36,929 nucleotides of DNA from Burkholderiales bacterium. GTDB lineage: Bacteria; Pseudomonadota; Gammaproteobacteria; Burkholderiales; Casimicrobiaceae. A model generated the notes under the pieces. The model ran no database searches. It was not told the DNA's origin and saw nothing but the letters and a program-made list of their open reading frames with translations. The position numbers were made by a program, and so were the translations under genes. Shown here one piece after another: positions 7,216 through 16,082 of the stretch. The first letter of the stretch is position 1, and each line of letters opens with the position of its first letter. Location: the NCBI GenBank assembly GCA_020847675.1, contig JADLBN010000033.1, positions 1-36,929 on the forward strand, written 5' to 3'.

Positions 7216-7501
7216 GGCAATGGAAGATCGGGGAGCCTGCGCAGCCCCCCTTGGGAATGGACCGGGGATCGACACTATTGCACGCCCGGCGCCCGCCTGC
7301 CAACCCGAATGCGAATCGTCGCCACCCGCCGTCGGTCCGGCGTCTCGAGTCGGCGATTCGTCGAAGACCTTGCGCCTTCGTCGCGATGCTCGCGCGCGAG
7401 TTCGCGAGTCCTTCGACGCGGCAGCCGCAGCGAAACGAGTGGTCGCGGTGACCGTTCGCGCCCGAACGGCGGGCCGACGGAACGCCGGGCGGCGACGCGG
7501 T

Positions 7502-8278
7502 TCAGTTGCCGTGATCGCGCTCGACCCTGGCGGGACAGGGCGCCACGCGTCCCCAGTAACCGTCGCAGTGCTCGAGGCGCAGCGACTCCTGGCAGTACAC
7601 GCGTTCGAACAGCCCCGGCGGGCAGGCGGCGAGGCGTTCGGCGAGACGCTGCCAGCGGTCCGGCACGGGCTTGGGCGCAGGCGCCTGCGCCACGACGACC
7701 GGAGCGGGCTCCGGAGGCGGCAGCGGCGCTGCCGGCGGCGGTGCCACGGGCTCCGGCGACGGCGCGGGGGCCGCCTTGGGGACGGTCCTGGGGACAGCGA
7801 TGCTTGATGGCAGCTTGTGGACGTCGATCGGCTCGCGTGGAGGCGCTGCCGCGACCTGTTTCGTCTCGACGGCCGGCGACGGCGCCTCGACGGCGTCGTC
7901 CGCATCGGACGCCGTCACCGGCGACTCGGCGGTGAGCGCCGCGCCCGATGTGTGGGCTGCCGCGGCGCCGCTGTCGTCATGCGACTGGACGAACCACACG
8001 ATGCCGGACAGCACCAGGAGCGCCGCACCGACAGCCCAGCTCAGGCGGAACCCGCCCGGCGAAACGCGCGCCGGCGCGACCGCCTCGACCGCCGCGGCGG
8101 GCCGCAGCCGTGGCAGTTTGCGCGGCCGGGGCGACGGCGGCATGCCTTCCGACACCGTCGCATCGCGGGCCCGCTTGAGCGCGGAGCGACAGGGCGCGCA
8201 CAGCCGGCCTCCGATGAGGGCAGGCTGCCCGCAGATGGAGCAGTTCGTCGATCGCGGTCGCTTGCGCGGCGGTGACAT
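7502..8278 (-). CDS. Zinc-ribbon membrane protein with C-terminal four-Cys domain (paralog A)
   Basis: I do not recognise a named function. The product (258 aa) starts with a zinc ribbon ('CSICG ... CAPC', C13/C16/C27/C30), then one transmembrane helix near 76-95 ('LSWAVGAALLVLSGIVWFV'), a long Ala/Pro-rich linker, and a compact C-terminal domain with four spaced cysteines ('LAACP ... YC ... HCDGYWG ... PCP'). By the usual topology rule the zinc ribbon would be cytoplasmic and the four-Cys domain periplasmic, where disulfides could form (inference). The same architecture and C-terminal pattern recur in the gene at 10681-11655, so the two are paralogs. It is transcribed divergently from the HExxH lipoprotein gene across a palindrome. 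Confidence 0.78.
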   Translation of the reverse strand: MSPPRKRPRSTNCSICGQPALIGGRLCAPCRSALKRARDATVSEGMPPSPRPRKLPRLRPAAAVEAVAPARVSPGGFRLSWAVGAALLVLSGIVWFVQSHDDSGAAAAHTSGAALTAESPVTASDADDAVEAPSPAVETKQVAAAPPREPIDVHKLPSSIAVPRTVPKAAPAPSPEPVAPPPAAPLPPPEPAPVVVAQAPAPKPVPDRWQRLAERLAACPPGLFERVYCQESLRLEHCDGYWGRVAPCPARVERDHGN

Positions 8279-8327
8279 GGTGAGAAAGGGTGCAACCGGT
8301 CATTGCCAGACCGTGCGCCTCCCGACT

Positions 8328-8340
8328 ATGACATTGTCAT
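8328..8340. promoter_or_regulatory. Palindrome ATGACATTGTCAT in a divergent intergenic region
   Basis: A perfect 6-1-6 inverted repeat lies between the divergent zinc-ribbon and HExxH lipoprotein genes (147-bp gap). It is AT-richer than its surroundings and is a plausible operator shared by both genes. The binding protein is unknown. Confidence 0.4.
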
Positions 8341-8425
8341 CCCTCTCCCGCAACGCCATCCGTCGGGGACGGCCGGTCGCGCTGGGGCGCGGGACCGGAT
8401 CGACGCGGTCCGATAGCATCGGCCC

Positions 8426-9115
8426 ATGCGTGACGCTGCAATTCTCGTGCTCGCCGGAACCCTGGCTCTCTTCGCAGGCTGCGACCGGGTGGCGGCCCTG
8501 ACGGCGGCCGGCAACCTCCAGGCGTTCGAGTCCCGCTGCGCGAAACTGCCGCCCGGCCGGGTCGACGTGATCCGTGCGCCGACGGCGATGTCCGTGGATG
8601 CCACGCGCAGCGGCGACGAACTCGAGCGACTGTTCGAGACGAACAGTTCCCGGCACCGCACCGTCGGCGTCACGACCGCGAGCTTCGGATACAGGACGAC
8701 GATCGACATCGACGGCCTCGAGGATGCGCGCGGCGCGCGCGCCTGCGCCCGGCCCCGCGTGCGGATCGAGATCGCGCTGACGCCGATGACCGTGTATGTC
8801 GCGCGCGAGTTCCGGGAAGACGCCTGCCGCAAGCCGCTCATCCTGGAGCACGAGCACCGGCACGTCGACGTGTTCGAGCGCTACGCCGACGAAGTCGCCA
8901 GCGACCTGTCGCTCGACCTCTCGGCGCACCTCGGCGAGCAGGTCCTTCACGGACCGACGATGGTGTCGATCCAGCAGGCGGTGCAGGAAGACCTCGCGGC
9001 GTGGCTCGAAGCCTTCATGGACCGCGCCCGCAGCGAACTCGCCGGGCGCAACGCGGCGATCGACACGGTCGACGAGTACGGAAAGCTCGAGCGGGTCTGC
9101 GGACCGGCGTCCTGA
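8426..9115 (+). CDS. Putative HExxH lipoprotein (DUF922-like layout)
   Basis: This is a predicted lipoprotein of 229 aa, with lipobox 'LFAGC' (C19). Residues 142-146 are 'HEHRH', an HExxH zinc-binding motif in the context 'LILEHEHRHVDVF'. The layout is an N-terminal beta-rich half, a strand region 'RVRIEIALTPMTVYV', then an HExxH helix and a helical C-terminus. This recalls DUF922, a family of predicted zinc-dependent secreted proteases, but I cannot confirm membership by eye. A third metal ligand is not obvious; acidic residues follow at 151-156. Additional cysteines (C38, C107, C134, C225) could form disulfides. The start is the only one that gives a signal peptide. It is followed by another small exported protein gene after about 210 bp. 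Confidence 0.72.
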   Translation: MRDAAILVLAGTLALFAGCDRVAALTAAGNLQAFESRCAKLPPGRVDVIRAPTAMSVDATRSGDELERLFETNSSRHRTVGVTTASFGYRTTIDIDGLEDARGARACARPRVRIEIALTPMTVYVAREFREDACRKPLILEHEHRHVDVFERYADEVASDLSLDLSAHLGEQVLHGPTMVSIQQAVQEDLAAWLEAFMDRARSELAGRNAAIDTVDEYGKLERVCGPAS

Positions 9116-9326
9116 TCGATCGCCGCCACCCGCCAGCCCGGGAGGACCGGTGCCGCGAACGTGCCGGCGGGCCGGAAGTCAGGATCCCGATCGTCCCTGC
9201 CGTCGCCGCAGCCGCGGGAACGCACCTGTTGCTTTTCGTCCCCGCGGCCTTCGGCCCCCGACGCCCGGGGGTGGACAGCGTGGCCGCATTCGCGGTTGAA
9301 TGCCCTGCACGCCCACGGAGGCACCC

Positions 9327-9752
9327 ATGCGCGCAATCCATCCCGCCAACGCAGTCCTCGCCACCGTCGCCGTTGCCGCGACATTCGCTTTCGCCGCGGC
9401 GGACGCCTCGGCGGCCGCGACCTGCTACACGGTATTCGACCGCCAGGGCGAGATCGTCTACCGCGCGTTCGCGCCGCCGTTCGAGGGTGCCGGGGACTAC
9501 ACGACGCCCGGGCGACAGGCGATGCGCGCGCGTGGCGAGAACCTGGTCTTCTTCGACGCGACGTTCTGTCCGCCGGTCGCGAGCGTCGGCGGCATCGGCG
9601 GGCGCAGTTACACGACCGAGGAGATCGTCGCGGCCTTCCCCGGCTACGCGGTGCGCCCCGACGGCTCGACGATCGGCGCGCGCTACGGCGTCCTGCCGAC
9701 GCGGGCCACGCCAGGCGACTCGGTCAACGTCGGGTCCGACCCGGCGCGCTGA
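9327..9752 (+). CDS. Small exported protein, unknown function
   Basis: The product is 141 aa from the ATG at 9327, which has a good ribosome site (cggagg, 9316-9321); the track's start at 9300 lacks one and would spoil the signal peptide. The N-terminus has a hydrophobic stretch and an Ala-x-Ala cleavage region ('ADASAAATCYTVFD'), so export to the periplasm is likely. The mature protein has two cysteines ('CYTVFD' and 'ATFCPP') that may pair, and a central 'GRQAMRARGENLVFFD' stretch. No catalytic motif is recognised. Codon use and composition match the neighbours. Confidence 0.7.
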   Translation: MRAIHPANAVLATVAVAATFAFAAADASAAATCYTVFDRQGEIVYRAFAPPFEGAGDYTTPGRQAMRARGENLVFFDATFCPPVASVGGIGGRSYTTEEIVAAFPGYAVRPDGSTIGARYGVLPTRATPGDSVNVGSDPAR

Positions 9753-9878
9753 CGCAGCCGCCTTCGCGTCACGCACGAAGGCTCCCGGCGAAGATCGCCG
9801 CTGTGCGATGCGGCTCGTCGCGCGAGGGCGCGACGCCGCCCGCTACACTTGCGCTTTGCCGACAGGAGCGAGACCGCC

Positions 9879-10628
9879 ATGTCCACGAACAGGATCGCCA
9901 TCGTCACCGGCGCGGGCACCGGTATCGGTCGCGCGGTCGCCCTGGCACTCGCTCGCCACGGCTGGCGCGTCGCGCTCGCCGGCCGCCGTCGCGAACCCCT
10001 CCAGGCGGTCGCCGCCGAAGCCCCGTCGGGAACCACGCGGGTCCAGCCCGCCGACGTCGCCGATCCGGACGCGGTGAAGCGTCTCTTCGCGGCGACCGTG
10101 GACGCGTGGGGACGGGTCGATTTCCTGTTCAACAACGCCGGCGTCGGGGCGCCGGCCGTTCCGCTCGAAGAACTCACGGTGGAGCAGTGGAGACAGGTCG
10201 TCGACGTCAACCTCACCGGCGTGTTCCTGTGCATGCAGGAAGCGTTCCGCGTGATGAAGGCGCAGCACCCGCGCGGCGGCCGCATCGTGAACAACGGCTC
10301 GATCTCGGCCCACGCGCCGCGGCCGGACACCGCTCCCTACACGGCGACCAAGCACGCCGTCACCGGCCTCACCCGATCGGGTTCGCTCGACGGCCGCAAG
10401 TACGACATCGCGGTGGGCCAGATCGACATCGGCAACGCCTCGACCGAGATGGCGGCGCGCATGGCCACCGGCATCCGCCAGGCCAACGGCGAGATCGCGA
10501 TCGAACCGCTCATGGACGTCGATCACGTCGGCGACGCGGTCCGGCACATGGCCGAACTGCCGCTCGCGTCCAACGTGCAGTTCATGACCCTGATGGCCAC
10601 CAAGATGCCGTTCATCGGACGCGGCTGA
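9879..10628 (+). CDS. Short-chain dehydrogenase/reductase
   Basis: This is a classical SDR oxidoreductase (249 aa), NAD(P)-dependent, substrate unknown. The cofactor motif 'TGAGTGIG' is at residues 10-17, 'NNAG' near 86, the catalytic serine in 'NNGSISAH' near 141, and the active-site 'YTATK' near 154. The ATG at 9879 follows 'caggagcgag'; the track's upstream start adds residues before the first beta strand. R36-R38 after strand 2 ('AGRRREP') favours NADP over NAD (family knowledge). It stands alone, with no pathway partners nearby. Confidence 0.93.
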   Translation: MSTNRIAIVTGAGTGIGRAVALALARHGWRVALAGRRREPLQAVAAEAPSGTTRVQPADVADPDAVKRLFAATVDAWGRVDFLFNNAGVGAPAVPLEELTVEQWRQVVDVNLTGVFLCMQEAFRVMKAQHPRGGRIVNNGSISAHAPRPDTAPYTATKHAVTGLTRSGSLDGRKYDIAVGQIDIGNASTEMAARMATGIRQANGEIAIEPLMDVDHVGDAVRHMAELPLASNVQFMTLMATKMPFIGRG

Positions 10629-10680
10629 CGCGGCGCAGCGGCGCCGGAGGCACTCTCGTCGTCCGGATCGATGGCGGCGA

Positions 10681-11655
10681 TCAGCCGCCGTAGGGCCCCT
10701 GCCGGCTCGGGCATTCGCGCACCTGCCCCCACCATCCCGGGCAGAAGCGGATGCGGATGCGTTGCCGGCACATCACTTCCTCGATGAAGTCCTCGCTCGG
10801 GCAGGCCGCCAGTTCGTCGCGCATCGTGTCCCACGGGCTGCGCTGCGGGCGCTCGGATGCGGCGGCGACGAGCACCTGCTCGACGCGCGGTGCGGCCGGC
10901 AAGACGGCCGGCTCGCTCACCCGGGACGGCGGCGAGGGCGCGGTAGCGCGCGAGACGGCGCGCGCCGGCGCCTTGCGCGTTGCCGGCACGACCGCTCTCG
11001 CAGCCGGTTTCGAGGCGTGCCTGACTGCATCGACGGCGGCTTCCGCGCGGCGCGGCGGCGTCGGGGACGTCGGTTCCTCCTCGCGCGCCGGTGCGGCGGC
11101 CATGTCGGTCGCCTTCCCGGTCGCGGGAATCGTCGGCGGGGCGAGTGCTGCCGTGGTCCGGCGAGGTTCCGCTTCGTCCGCCAGGCGACCGACCCGATCG
11201 ACCATGTAGAACCCGGCGATCACCAGGACACCGATCGCGCTCCACGCGACCAGGCGCTCGCCGCGTCCATGCGGCGTTGCGCCCGCCACCGCCGTCGCCG
11301 GCCTCCGCAGAGGTACCGGTGCCGGAGGAATCGGCGGGCCGGCGGCACCCCGCTCCTCCGACGGAGGGGACGAAGGGCCGTTCGCGTCCGGAGCACCCTG
11401 CGAGGGCAGGACGCGAAGCGTCCGGGACACCGGAAGCGGTGGAAGCGGTGGAAGCGGGGCAGTCGCCAGTGCGCGCGTGTCGGTCGCCGGTCCCGGCGAC
11501 CGGTGAATGGCGCCGCAGTGCGGACAGAACTTCGTGCCGGCGGCGAGGACCGCGCCGCACAGGCGGCAGGCCGGCGCGGAATGCGCACACGCATTCGCCC
11601 CGACTTCCGTCAGGGATGGACGCCCCGCGTCACTCCCGAGCCCTTCCTGCTGCAT
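10681..11655 (-). CDS. Zinc-ribbon membrane protein with C-terminal four-Cys domain (paralog B)
   Basis: The product is 324 aa, a second member of the family seen at 7502-8278. The N-terminus carries a zinc ribbon 'CRLCG ... CPHCG' (C30/C33/C44/C47). A transmembrane helix follows a low-complexity stretch ('AWSAIGVLVIAGFYMV'), then an Ala/Pro/Arg-rich linker. The last 50 residues hold 'LAACP ... VMC ... RFCPGWWGQVRECP', matching paralog A with the same 8- and 9-residue spacings between the last three cysteines. Function is unknown; a zinc-sensing or assembly role across the membrane is only a guess. It is divergent from the DUF1631 gene. Confidence 0.78.
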   Translation of the reverse strand: MQQEGLGSDAGRPSLTEVGANACAHSAPACRLCGAVLAAGTKFCPHCGAIHRSPGPATDTRALATAPLPPLPPLPVSRTLRVLPSQGAPDANGPSSPPSEERGAAGPPIPPAPVPLRRPATAVAGATPHGRGERLVAWSAIGVLVIAGFYMVDRVGRLADEAEPRRTTAALAPPTIPATGKATDMAAAPAREEEPTSPTPPRRAEAAVDAVRHASKPAARAVVPATRKAPARAVSRATAPSPPSRVSEPAVLPAAPRVEQVLVAAASERPQRSPWDTMRDELAACPSEDFIEEVMCRQRIRIRFCPGWWGQVRECPSRQGPYGG

Positions 11656-11985
11656 CGCCGCCCCCGATCTGAACGGGAAGCAACTTCTGCACCGCGCCCG
11701 GGAATTCGCGATCGCGCATCACGTTGTAGTGGACGTGCGCCGTCGCCGCAGACCGCGACCACGCACAGGCGAGCCCGGTCGGCACCATCGCGGCGGTCGG
11801 ACTCTGACCCGGTTTCGCAGCCAGGCCTCGCGGACCTCCGCGAACCCTCGGCGCGGTGCGCGTCCTGAACGCGGGCACTCCGCCGGTCCGCCCGGAGTCC
11901 CTTCCGTCCGGAGCCGGAATGCGTGCCGCGCACCTCTGGCTAGAATAGCGGGGTTCTCGATCCGGCTCCCACGCGTTTCGCCCCG
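11656..11985. promoter_or_regulatory. 330-bp divergent intergenic region with a -10-like TAGAAT
   Basis: I see no credible gene here; the ORFs listed are shadows. 'tagaat' at 11941-11946 is a good -10 candidate for the DUF1631 gene, with a 39-nt leader, but no convincing -35 is placed 17 bp upstream. Nothing else is recognised. Confidence 0.35.
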
Positions 11986-14379
11986 ATGAGTTCAGCGCCC
12001 GCACCTGCCCAAGCCTCCGGCGCCGGGTCCGCTCCGCGGCCGCCGCGCGGTGGCCACGACGTGCTGCGCGAAGCGCACAAGATCTACGCGGCCGACGTCG
12101 CGGCGCTCGCGCGCACGTCGATCGAGACCACCAACGACCTGTTCGAGCTCTCCGACTACGTCTCGCGCGCCGAATCCCAGGCGTTCCAGGACCGGCGGGC
12201 CGAGTGGCTGACGAAGTTCGACTCGGTGCTCGCCGACCTGTTCGAGCGGCGGATCGCCGGCACCCCCCGCAAGGGGCGCCGCCCCGACTTCGATGCCTCG
12301 CTCGCGTCGTTGCGCGTGCTCACCGCGTTCGACCACGAAAAGCAGGTCGCGCTCACCGCCGCGACCGGGTTCCTGGTCCGGTTCACCAAGCGCGAACTCG
12401 AGGCGCTCGACCTGCGCGTCGCCGAACTCCTGGGCGAGCGCGTGACGCGGGAGCTCGACAACCCGTTCTCGCCCACCTACCTGCTCGACGCGCTCGGCGT
12501 GACCTCGCGCGCGATCTATCCGGTGGCGAAGATCTGGCGGCCGCTGATGGAGCGCGTAGTCGCCGACATCACGCCGTCCGCGAACAAGATCTACATCCGA
12601 CTCAACCGGTTCCTCGCCGACCGCAACGTGCTGCCGGACATCAAGGCGGCACTCCGCGCGCGAAGTGACCTGTGGCCCGACGACGACAGGGATCTCCTGC
12701 CCGCGTTCAGCCGCTTGATGAGCGAAGCCGGTCCGATGCCGACCGACATCGTCATCCCGCCGTCGTTCTCGGATCCGGGGTCGCCGCTCGCGCTCCGGTT
12801 CGCCGACAAGCTTCCGTCGCAGCGCGCCGCCGCCTGGGGTCCGGGCGCGGCAGGCGCGGTGCCGCTGCCCGAGGGAACCGTGCCTATCCCTGCGGAAGCC
12901 GCCGCGGGACTCGCGGCCGCGCCTCAGGTGATCGCCGGCCTGACCGCGTTGACCAAGCTCGCGTCCCGGGTTCCCGGCGATGCCGGCGGCGAGCCCACGG
13001 CCGCACCGGGCGAGATGCCGAGCATCGATCCCCTGATGGCGCTCGGCGCCAACTCGCCGCTGTTCTCGCTGCTCGCGCGCTGGCAGCGCCTCGACCTTCC
13101 GGCCGCGATCGCGCAGGCCGCGCCCAGGGCGGCCGACGGGGCCGCGGTCGAGGTGCCGCGCAATCTCGTCCCCTACATCCGCCTCGCGATCGCGGACCAG
13201 CTCGAGCACGACACCGACCGCATCACGATGGACGTGATCGCGCTCCTGTTCGACTACGTGTTCCGGGACCCGTCGATACCGGATTCGCTGCGCGAACTCT
13301 TCGGCCGCCTCCAGGTGCCGGTGGTCAAGGTGGGGCTCCTCGACCGCACGTTCTTCTCCGATCGCGCCCACCCGGCGCGCCGGTTCCTCGACCATCTGTC
13401 GGGGGCGGCGATTGGCGCCAACGGCGATCCGCGCTACTTCGACGCGTTCCGCGGCACCGCGACGGCGCTGATCGACACCGTCTGCTACAGCTTCGAGATC
13501 GACGTCTCGGTGTTCGCGGAAGCCGACCGCAAGCTCGTCGCATTCATCGAGTCCGAGCAGCGCAGCACCGCGGCGGCCGCGGAGCCGGACGTCGCTTCCG
13601 CACTCGCGGGCGAGTCCGGCGAGGGAGACCGCTCGGCGGTGCGCTCGCAGTTGCGCGACAAGCTCAGCGGCGTCGTGGTGCCGTTCGAGGTGCGCTCGTT
13701 CGCCGAAACGGTCTGGGTCGACCATCTCGCCGCGATCCGCAAGTTCGAGGGACAGGACGGCGCGGGGTTCGCCAGCGGTCTGAAGACCGTCGACGACCTC
13801 CTGTGGAGCATCACCGCGAAGGAACGCACCGCGCAGAAGGCCCGCCTCACGCGAATGGTTCCGGGGCTGGTCCTGAGCCTGCGCAACGGCTGCAAGGCGG
13901 TCGGCCTCTCGCCCGAGCGCTCCAAGCCGTTCTTCGACGAACTCTACCGGCTGCACATCGAAGCGATCAAGCCGGCCGCGGCGAAAGCGGAGGCCGAGGC
14001 GCGGGCCGCCGCTGAGGCCGAAGCGCCGGCGGCGGCGGCCGCGAACGGCCTGCCTCCCGGCGCGAACGTCCACGACTTCGCCAACGACATGGTCCTCGGC
14101 ACCTGGGTCGCATTCGAGACCGCCGAGGGACGCGTCAACGCGCGACTGCACTGGATCAGCCCGATGCGCACGCGCTATGTGTTCACCAGCCGCCTGCGGT
14201 CGCGGGCGTTCGTCCACTCGCCGGAGGAACTCGCCTGGGAGTTTGCCAACGGTCGTGCGGCACTGGTGATGGAACCGGTGCCACTGGTCGATCGCGCGGT
14301 GTCCGCCGCGCTCGACCGGATCGGCACGCAGCGCCCGCCCGCGCAACCCGAGCCTGCGGTGGCGGGAGCCCGCGCCTGA
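11986..14379 (+). CDS. DUF1631 family protein
   Basis: This is a large cytoplasmic protein (797 aa) of the DUF1631 family, common in beta- and gammaproteobacteria and of no established function. It is mostly helical, with family-like segments such as 'ELSDYVSRAESQAFQDRR' (about 47-64) and 'LPDIKAALRARSDL'. An Ala-rich linker (about 660-690) leads to a C-terminal beta-rich domain ('LGTWVAFET', 'ARLHWISPMRTRYVFTS') that looks like a PilZ-type barrel. The RxxxR and D/NxSxxG residues that bind c-di-GMP in true PilZ domains are not apparent. A diguanylate cyclase gene converges on it, which makes the resemblance worth testing. Its start follows a possible -10 at 11941. Confidence 0.82.
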   Translation: MSSAPAPAQASGAGSAPRPPRGGHDVLREAHKIYAADVAALARTSIETTNDLFELSDYVSRAESQAFQDRRAEWLTKFDSVLADLFERRIAGTPRKGRRPDFDASLASLRVLTAFDHEKQVALTAATGFLVRFTKRELEALDLRVAELLGERVTRELDNPFSPTYLLDALGVTSRAIYPVAKIWRPLMERVVADITPSANKIYIRLNRFLADRNVLPDIKAALRARSDLWPDDDRDLLPAFSRLMSEAGPMPTDIVIPPSFSDPGSPLALRFADKLPSQRAAAWGPGAAGAVPLPEGTVPIPAEAAAGLAAAPQVIAGLTALTKLASRVPGDAGGEPTAAPGEMPSIDPLMALGANSPLFSLLARWQRLDLPAAIAQAAPRAADGAAVEVPRNLVPYIRLAIADQLEHDTDRITMDVIALLFDYVFRDPSIPDSLRELFGRLQVPVVKVGLLDRTFFSDRAHPARRFLDHLSGAAIGANGDPRYFDAFRGTATALIDTVCYSFEIDVSVFAEADRKLVAFIESEQRSTAAAAEPDVASALAGESGEGDRSAVRSQLRDKLSGVVVPFEVRSFAETVWVDHLAAIRKFEGQDGAGFASGLKTVDDLLWSITAKERTAQKARLTRMVPGLVLSLRNGCKAVGLSPERSKPFFDELYRLHIEAIKPAAAKAEAEARAAAEAEAPAAAAANGLPPGANVHDFANDMVLGTWVAFETAEGRVNARLHWISPMRTRYVFTSRLRSRAFVHSPEELAWEFANGRAALVMEPVPLVDRAVSAALDRIGTQRPPAQPEPAVAGARA

Positions 14380-14443
14380 CCGGCGGCTGCGCGCTTTCGC
14401 CGGACCCGCGCGACGTCCACCTGCATCGACGGGCGCAGAGCGC

Positions 14444-16039
14444 CTACGCGACGGCTCCCCGGGCCGCGATCGCGACGCGGTTGCGCCCTTCGGCCTTCGC
14501 GCGGTAGAGCGCCGCGTCCGCCCGCGCGAGCAGCGAGGCGACGTCGTCCCCTTCGACCGCTTCGGCAAGCCCGACGCTCACCGTCACGGGTGGAGCGCCG
14601 TCGTCGCCGTGGCGCTCGATCGCGCCGCGGATGCGCTCGCAGACCGAGCGCGCGGCGTCGAGCCCGGCATCGGCGAACACGATCGCGAACTCGTCGCCGC
14701 CGAAACGCGCGGCGAGATCGGTGCGCCTTGACGCCTGCGTCAGCACCCGCGCGATGCGCTGGAGCACGCGATCGCCGGCGAGGTGGGAGGCGCGGTCGTT
14801 GACCTCCTTGAAGCGGTCGCAGTCGATCAGCGCGAGCGTGCAGCGCGCGTCACCGCGACCCAGCAGCGTCCCCAGCGCGCGGTCGAAGGCGCGCCGGTTG
14901 CCGATGCCGGTGAGCGCGTCGCGCTCGGCCGCGTCCGACCACGCCCGCGACTCCGCGCGCGCGCTCGCGACCTCGCGCCGGGCGCGCTCGGTGTCCACGC
15001 GCAGCGCGGACATGCGCGCGCGCTGCTCGCCGATGTCCGCGGCGACTTCGCGCTCGAGCGCGTGGTGCCGCTTGTAGTGGGACAGCGCCTCCGCGAGCCG
15101 TCCCGCGCGCTCGAGCGTCTGCGAGATCTGCAGGTGAACCCGCCCGAGCAGCGGCTTCGCCTCCTGCGCCGCGCCGATCGCGTACGCCTGCTCCAGCGCC
15201 GCGAGCGCCTGCTCGATCGCGCCAAGCTCACGGTCGCACTCGGCGAGAAGCAGGAGCGAGTAGCCCTGCGCCAGCAGGTCGCCGGACGCGCGCGTCTTGT
15301 CGAGCGCGCGCGCCGCCCAGAGCCGCCCCTCGACGAAGTCGCCACGCTCGATGATCACCGCACCGAGGCTCGCCTCCGCCGTCGCGACCGCAGGCAGGTC
15401 GCCCTCCTCGGTCGCGAGATCGAGGGCGCTGCGGATCATCGCCTCGGCGTTCGCCAGCGCATCGGCCTTCGCCTGTGGCTCGATCCGCCGGCAGGACGCG
15501 TGGATCGCCGTGCCGAGCGCGTTGGCGCAGTCGCAGATCGCGCGCGCCACGCCGCTCTCGAGCGCGAAGCCGAAGGCGCGTTCGAGCGTCGAGATGCCGG
15601 CAACCTGCCCGCCGATCTCCGACAAGGCCACGCCGAGCGCCCGATGCACCGCGGCCAGGAGTTCGCGATCGCCCAGCCGGAACGCGCGGTCGACTTCGCC
15701 CTCGACCACCGAGATCGCGGTCTCGGTGTCGCCGATGCGCCAGAAGCCGGACGACAGCGCGATCGCCGCCTCGACCGACAGCCTCGCGTCCCCGAGGGCC
15801 TCTGCGCGCGCCTGGACGTCGAGGGCCCGCCGGATCGACGTGGCGAACTGGGCGTCCTGGTAGTCCGCCTGCGCGAGCGCCAGTGCCGCCCAGGCCGCGA
15901 CGGACTCGTCGTCGCAGGCAAGCGCGAGGTCGTGCGCAGTCAGCGCCGTCTCGCGCGCGCGGGCGACGTTGCGACTTCCGAGGTGCTCGAACGCGCTGCC
16001 GAGCGGCGTACCGGCGAACCCGGGGGGCGTACGGGCCAT
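14444..16039 (-). CDS. Diguanylate cyclase with N-terminal TPR-like repeats
   Basis: This is a predicted cytoplasmic diguanylate cyclase (531 aa) making c-di-GMP from GTP. The first ~340 residues are helical repeats of TPR type ('RARETALTAHDLALACDD', 'IGAIEQALAALEQAYAIG'-like units). A short coiled region joins them to the GGDEF domain (about 370-531), with the signature 'FGGDEF' near 446-451. An RxxD motif (RRTD) stands exactly five residues before GGDEF, the product-inhibition I-site arrangement. No transmembrane segment is seen. The ATG at 16039 is preferred; the track's extra 73 residues overlap the sulfotransferase gene. The gene follows that sulfotransferase by 43 bp on the same strand and may be cotranscribed with it. 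Confidence 0.9.
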   Translation of the reverse strand: MARTPPGFAGTPLGSAFEHLGSRNVARARETALTAHDLALACDDESVAAWAALALAQADYQDAQFATSIRRALDVQARAEALGDARLSVEAAIALSSGFWRIGDTETAISVVEGEVDRAFRLGDRELLAAVHRALGVALSEIGGQVAGISTLERAFGFALESGVARAICDCANALGTAIHASCRRIEPQAKADALANAEAMIRSALDLATEEGDLPAVATAEASLGAVIIERGDFVEGRLWAARALDKTRASGDLLAQGYSLLLLAECDRELGAIEQALAALEQAYAIGAAQEAKPLLGRVHLQISQTLERAGRLAEALSHYKRHHALEREVAADIGEQRARMSALRVDTERARREVASARAESRAWSDAAERDALTGIGNRRAFDRALGTLLGRGDARCTLALIDCDRFKEVNDRASHLAGDRVLQRIARVLTQASRRTDLAARFGGDEFAIVFADAGLDAARSVCERIRGAIERHGDDGAPPVTVSVGLAEAVEGDDVASLLARADAALYRAKAEGRNRVAIAARGAVA

Positions 16040-16082
16040 CCCTCGCCTCACGCAAGCGGCGTGCCGGGAGTCCTGCGCGGCT

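Noticed and set aside
11992-14568. 858-aa minus-strand ORF over the DUF1631 gene
   Set aside because: Long only because stop codons are rare at high GC; Arg/Gly-rich without motifs, and the DUF1631 frame is clear.
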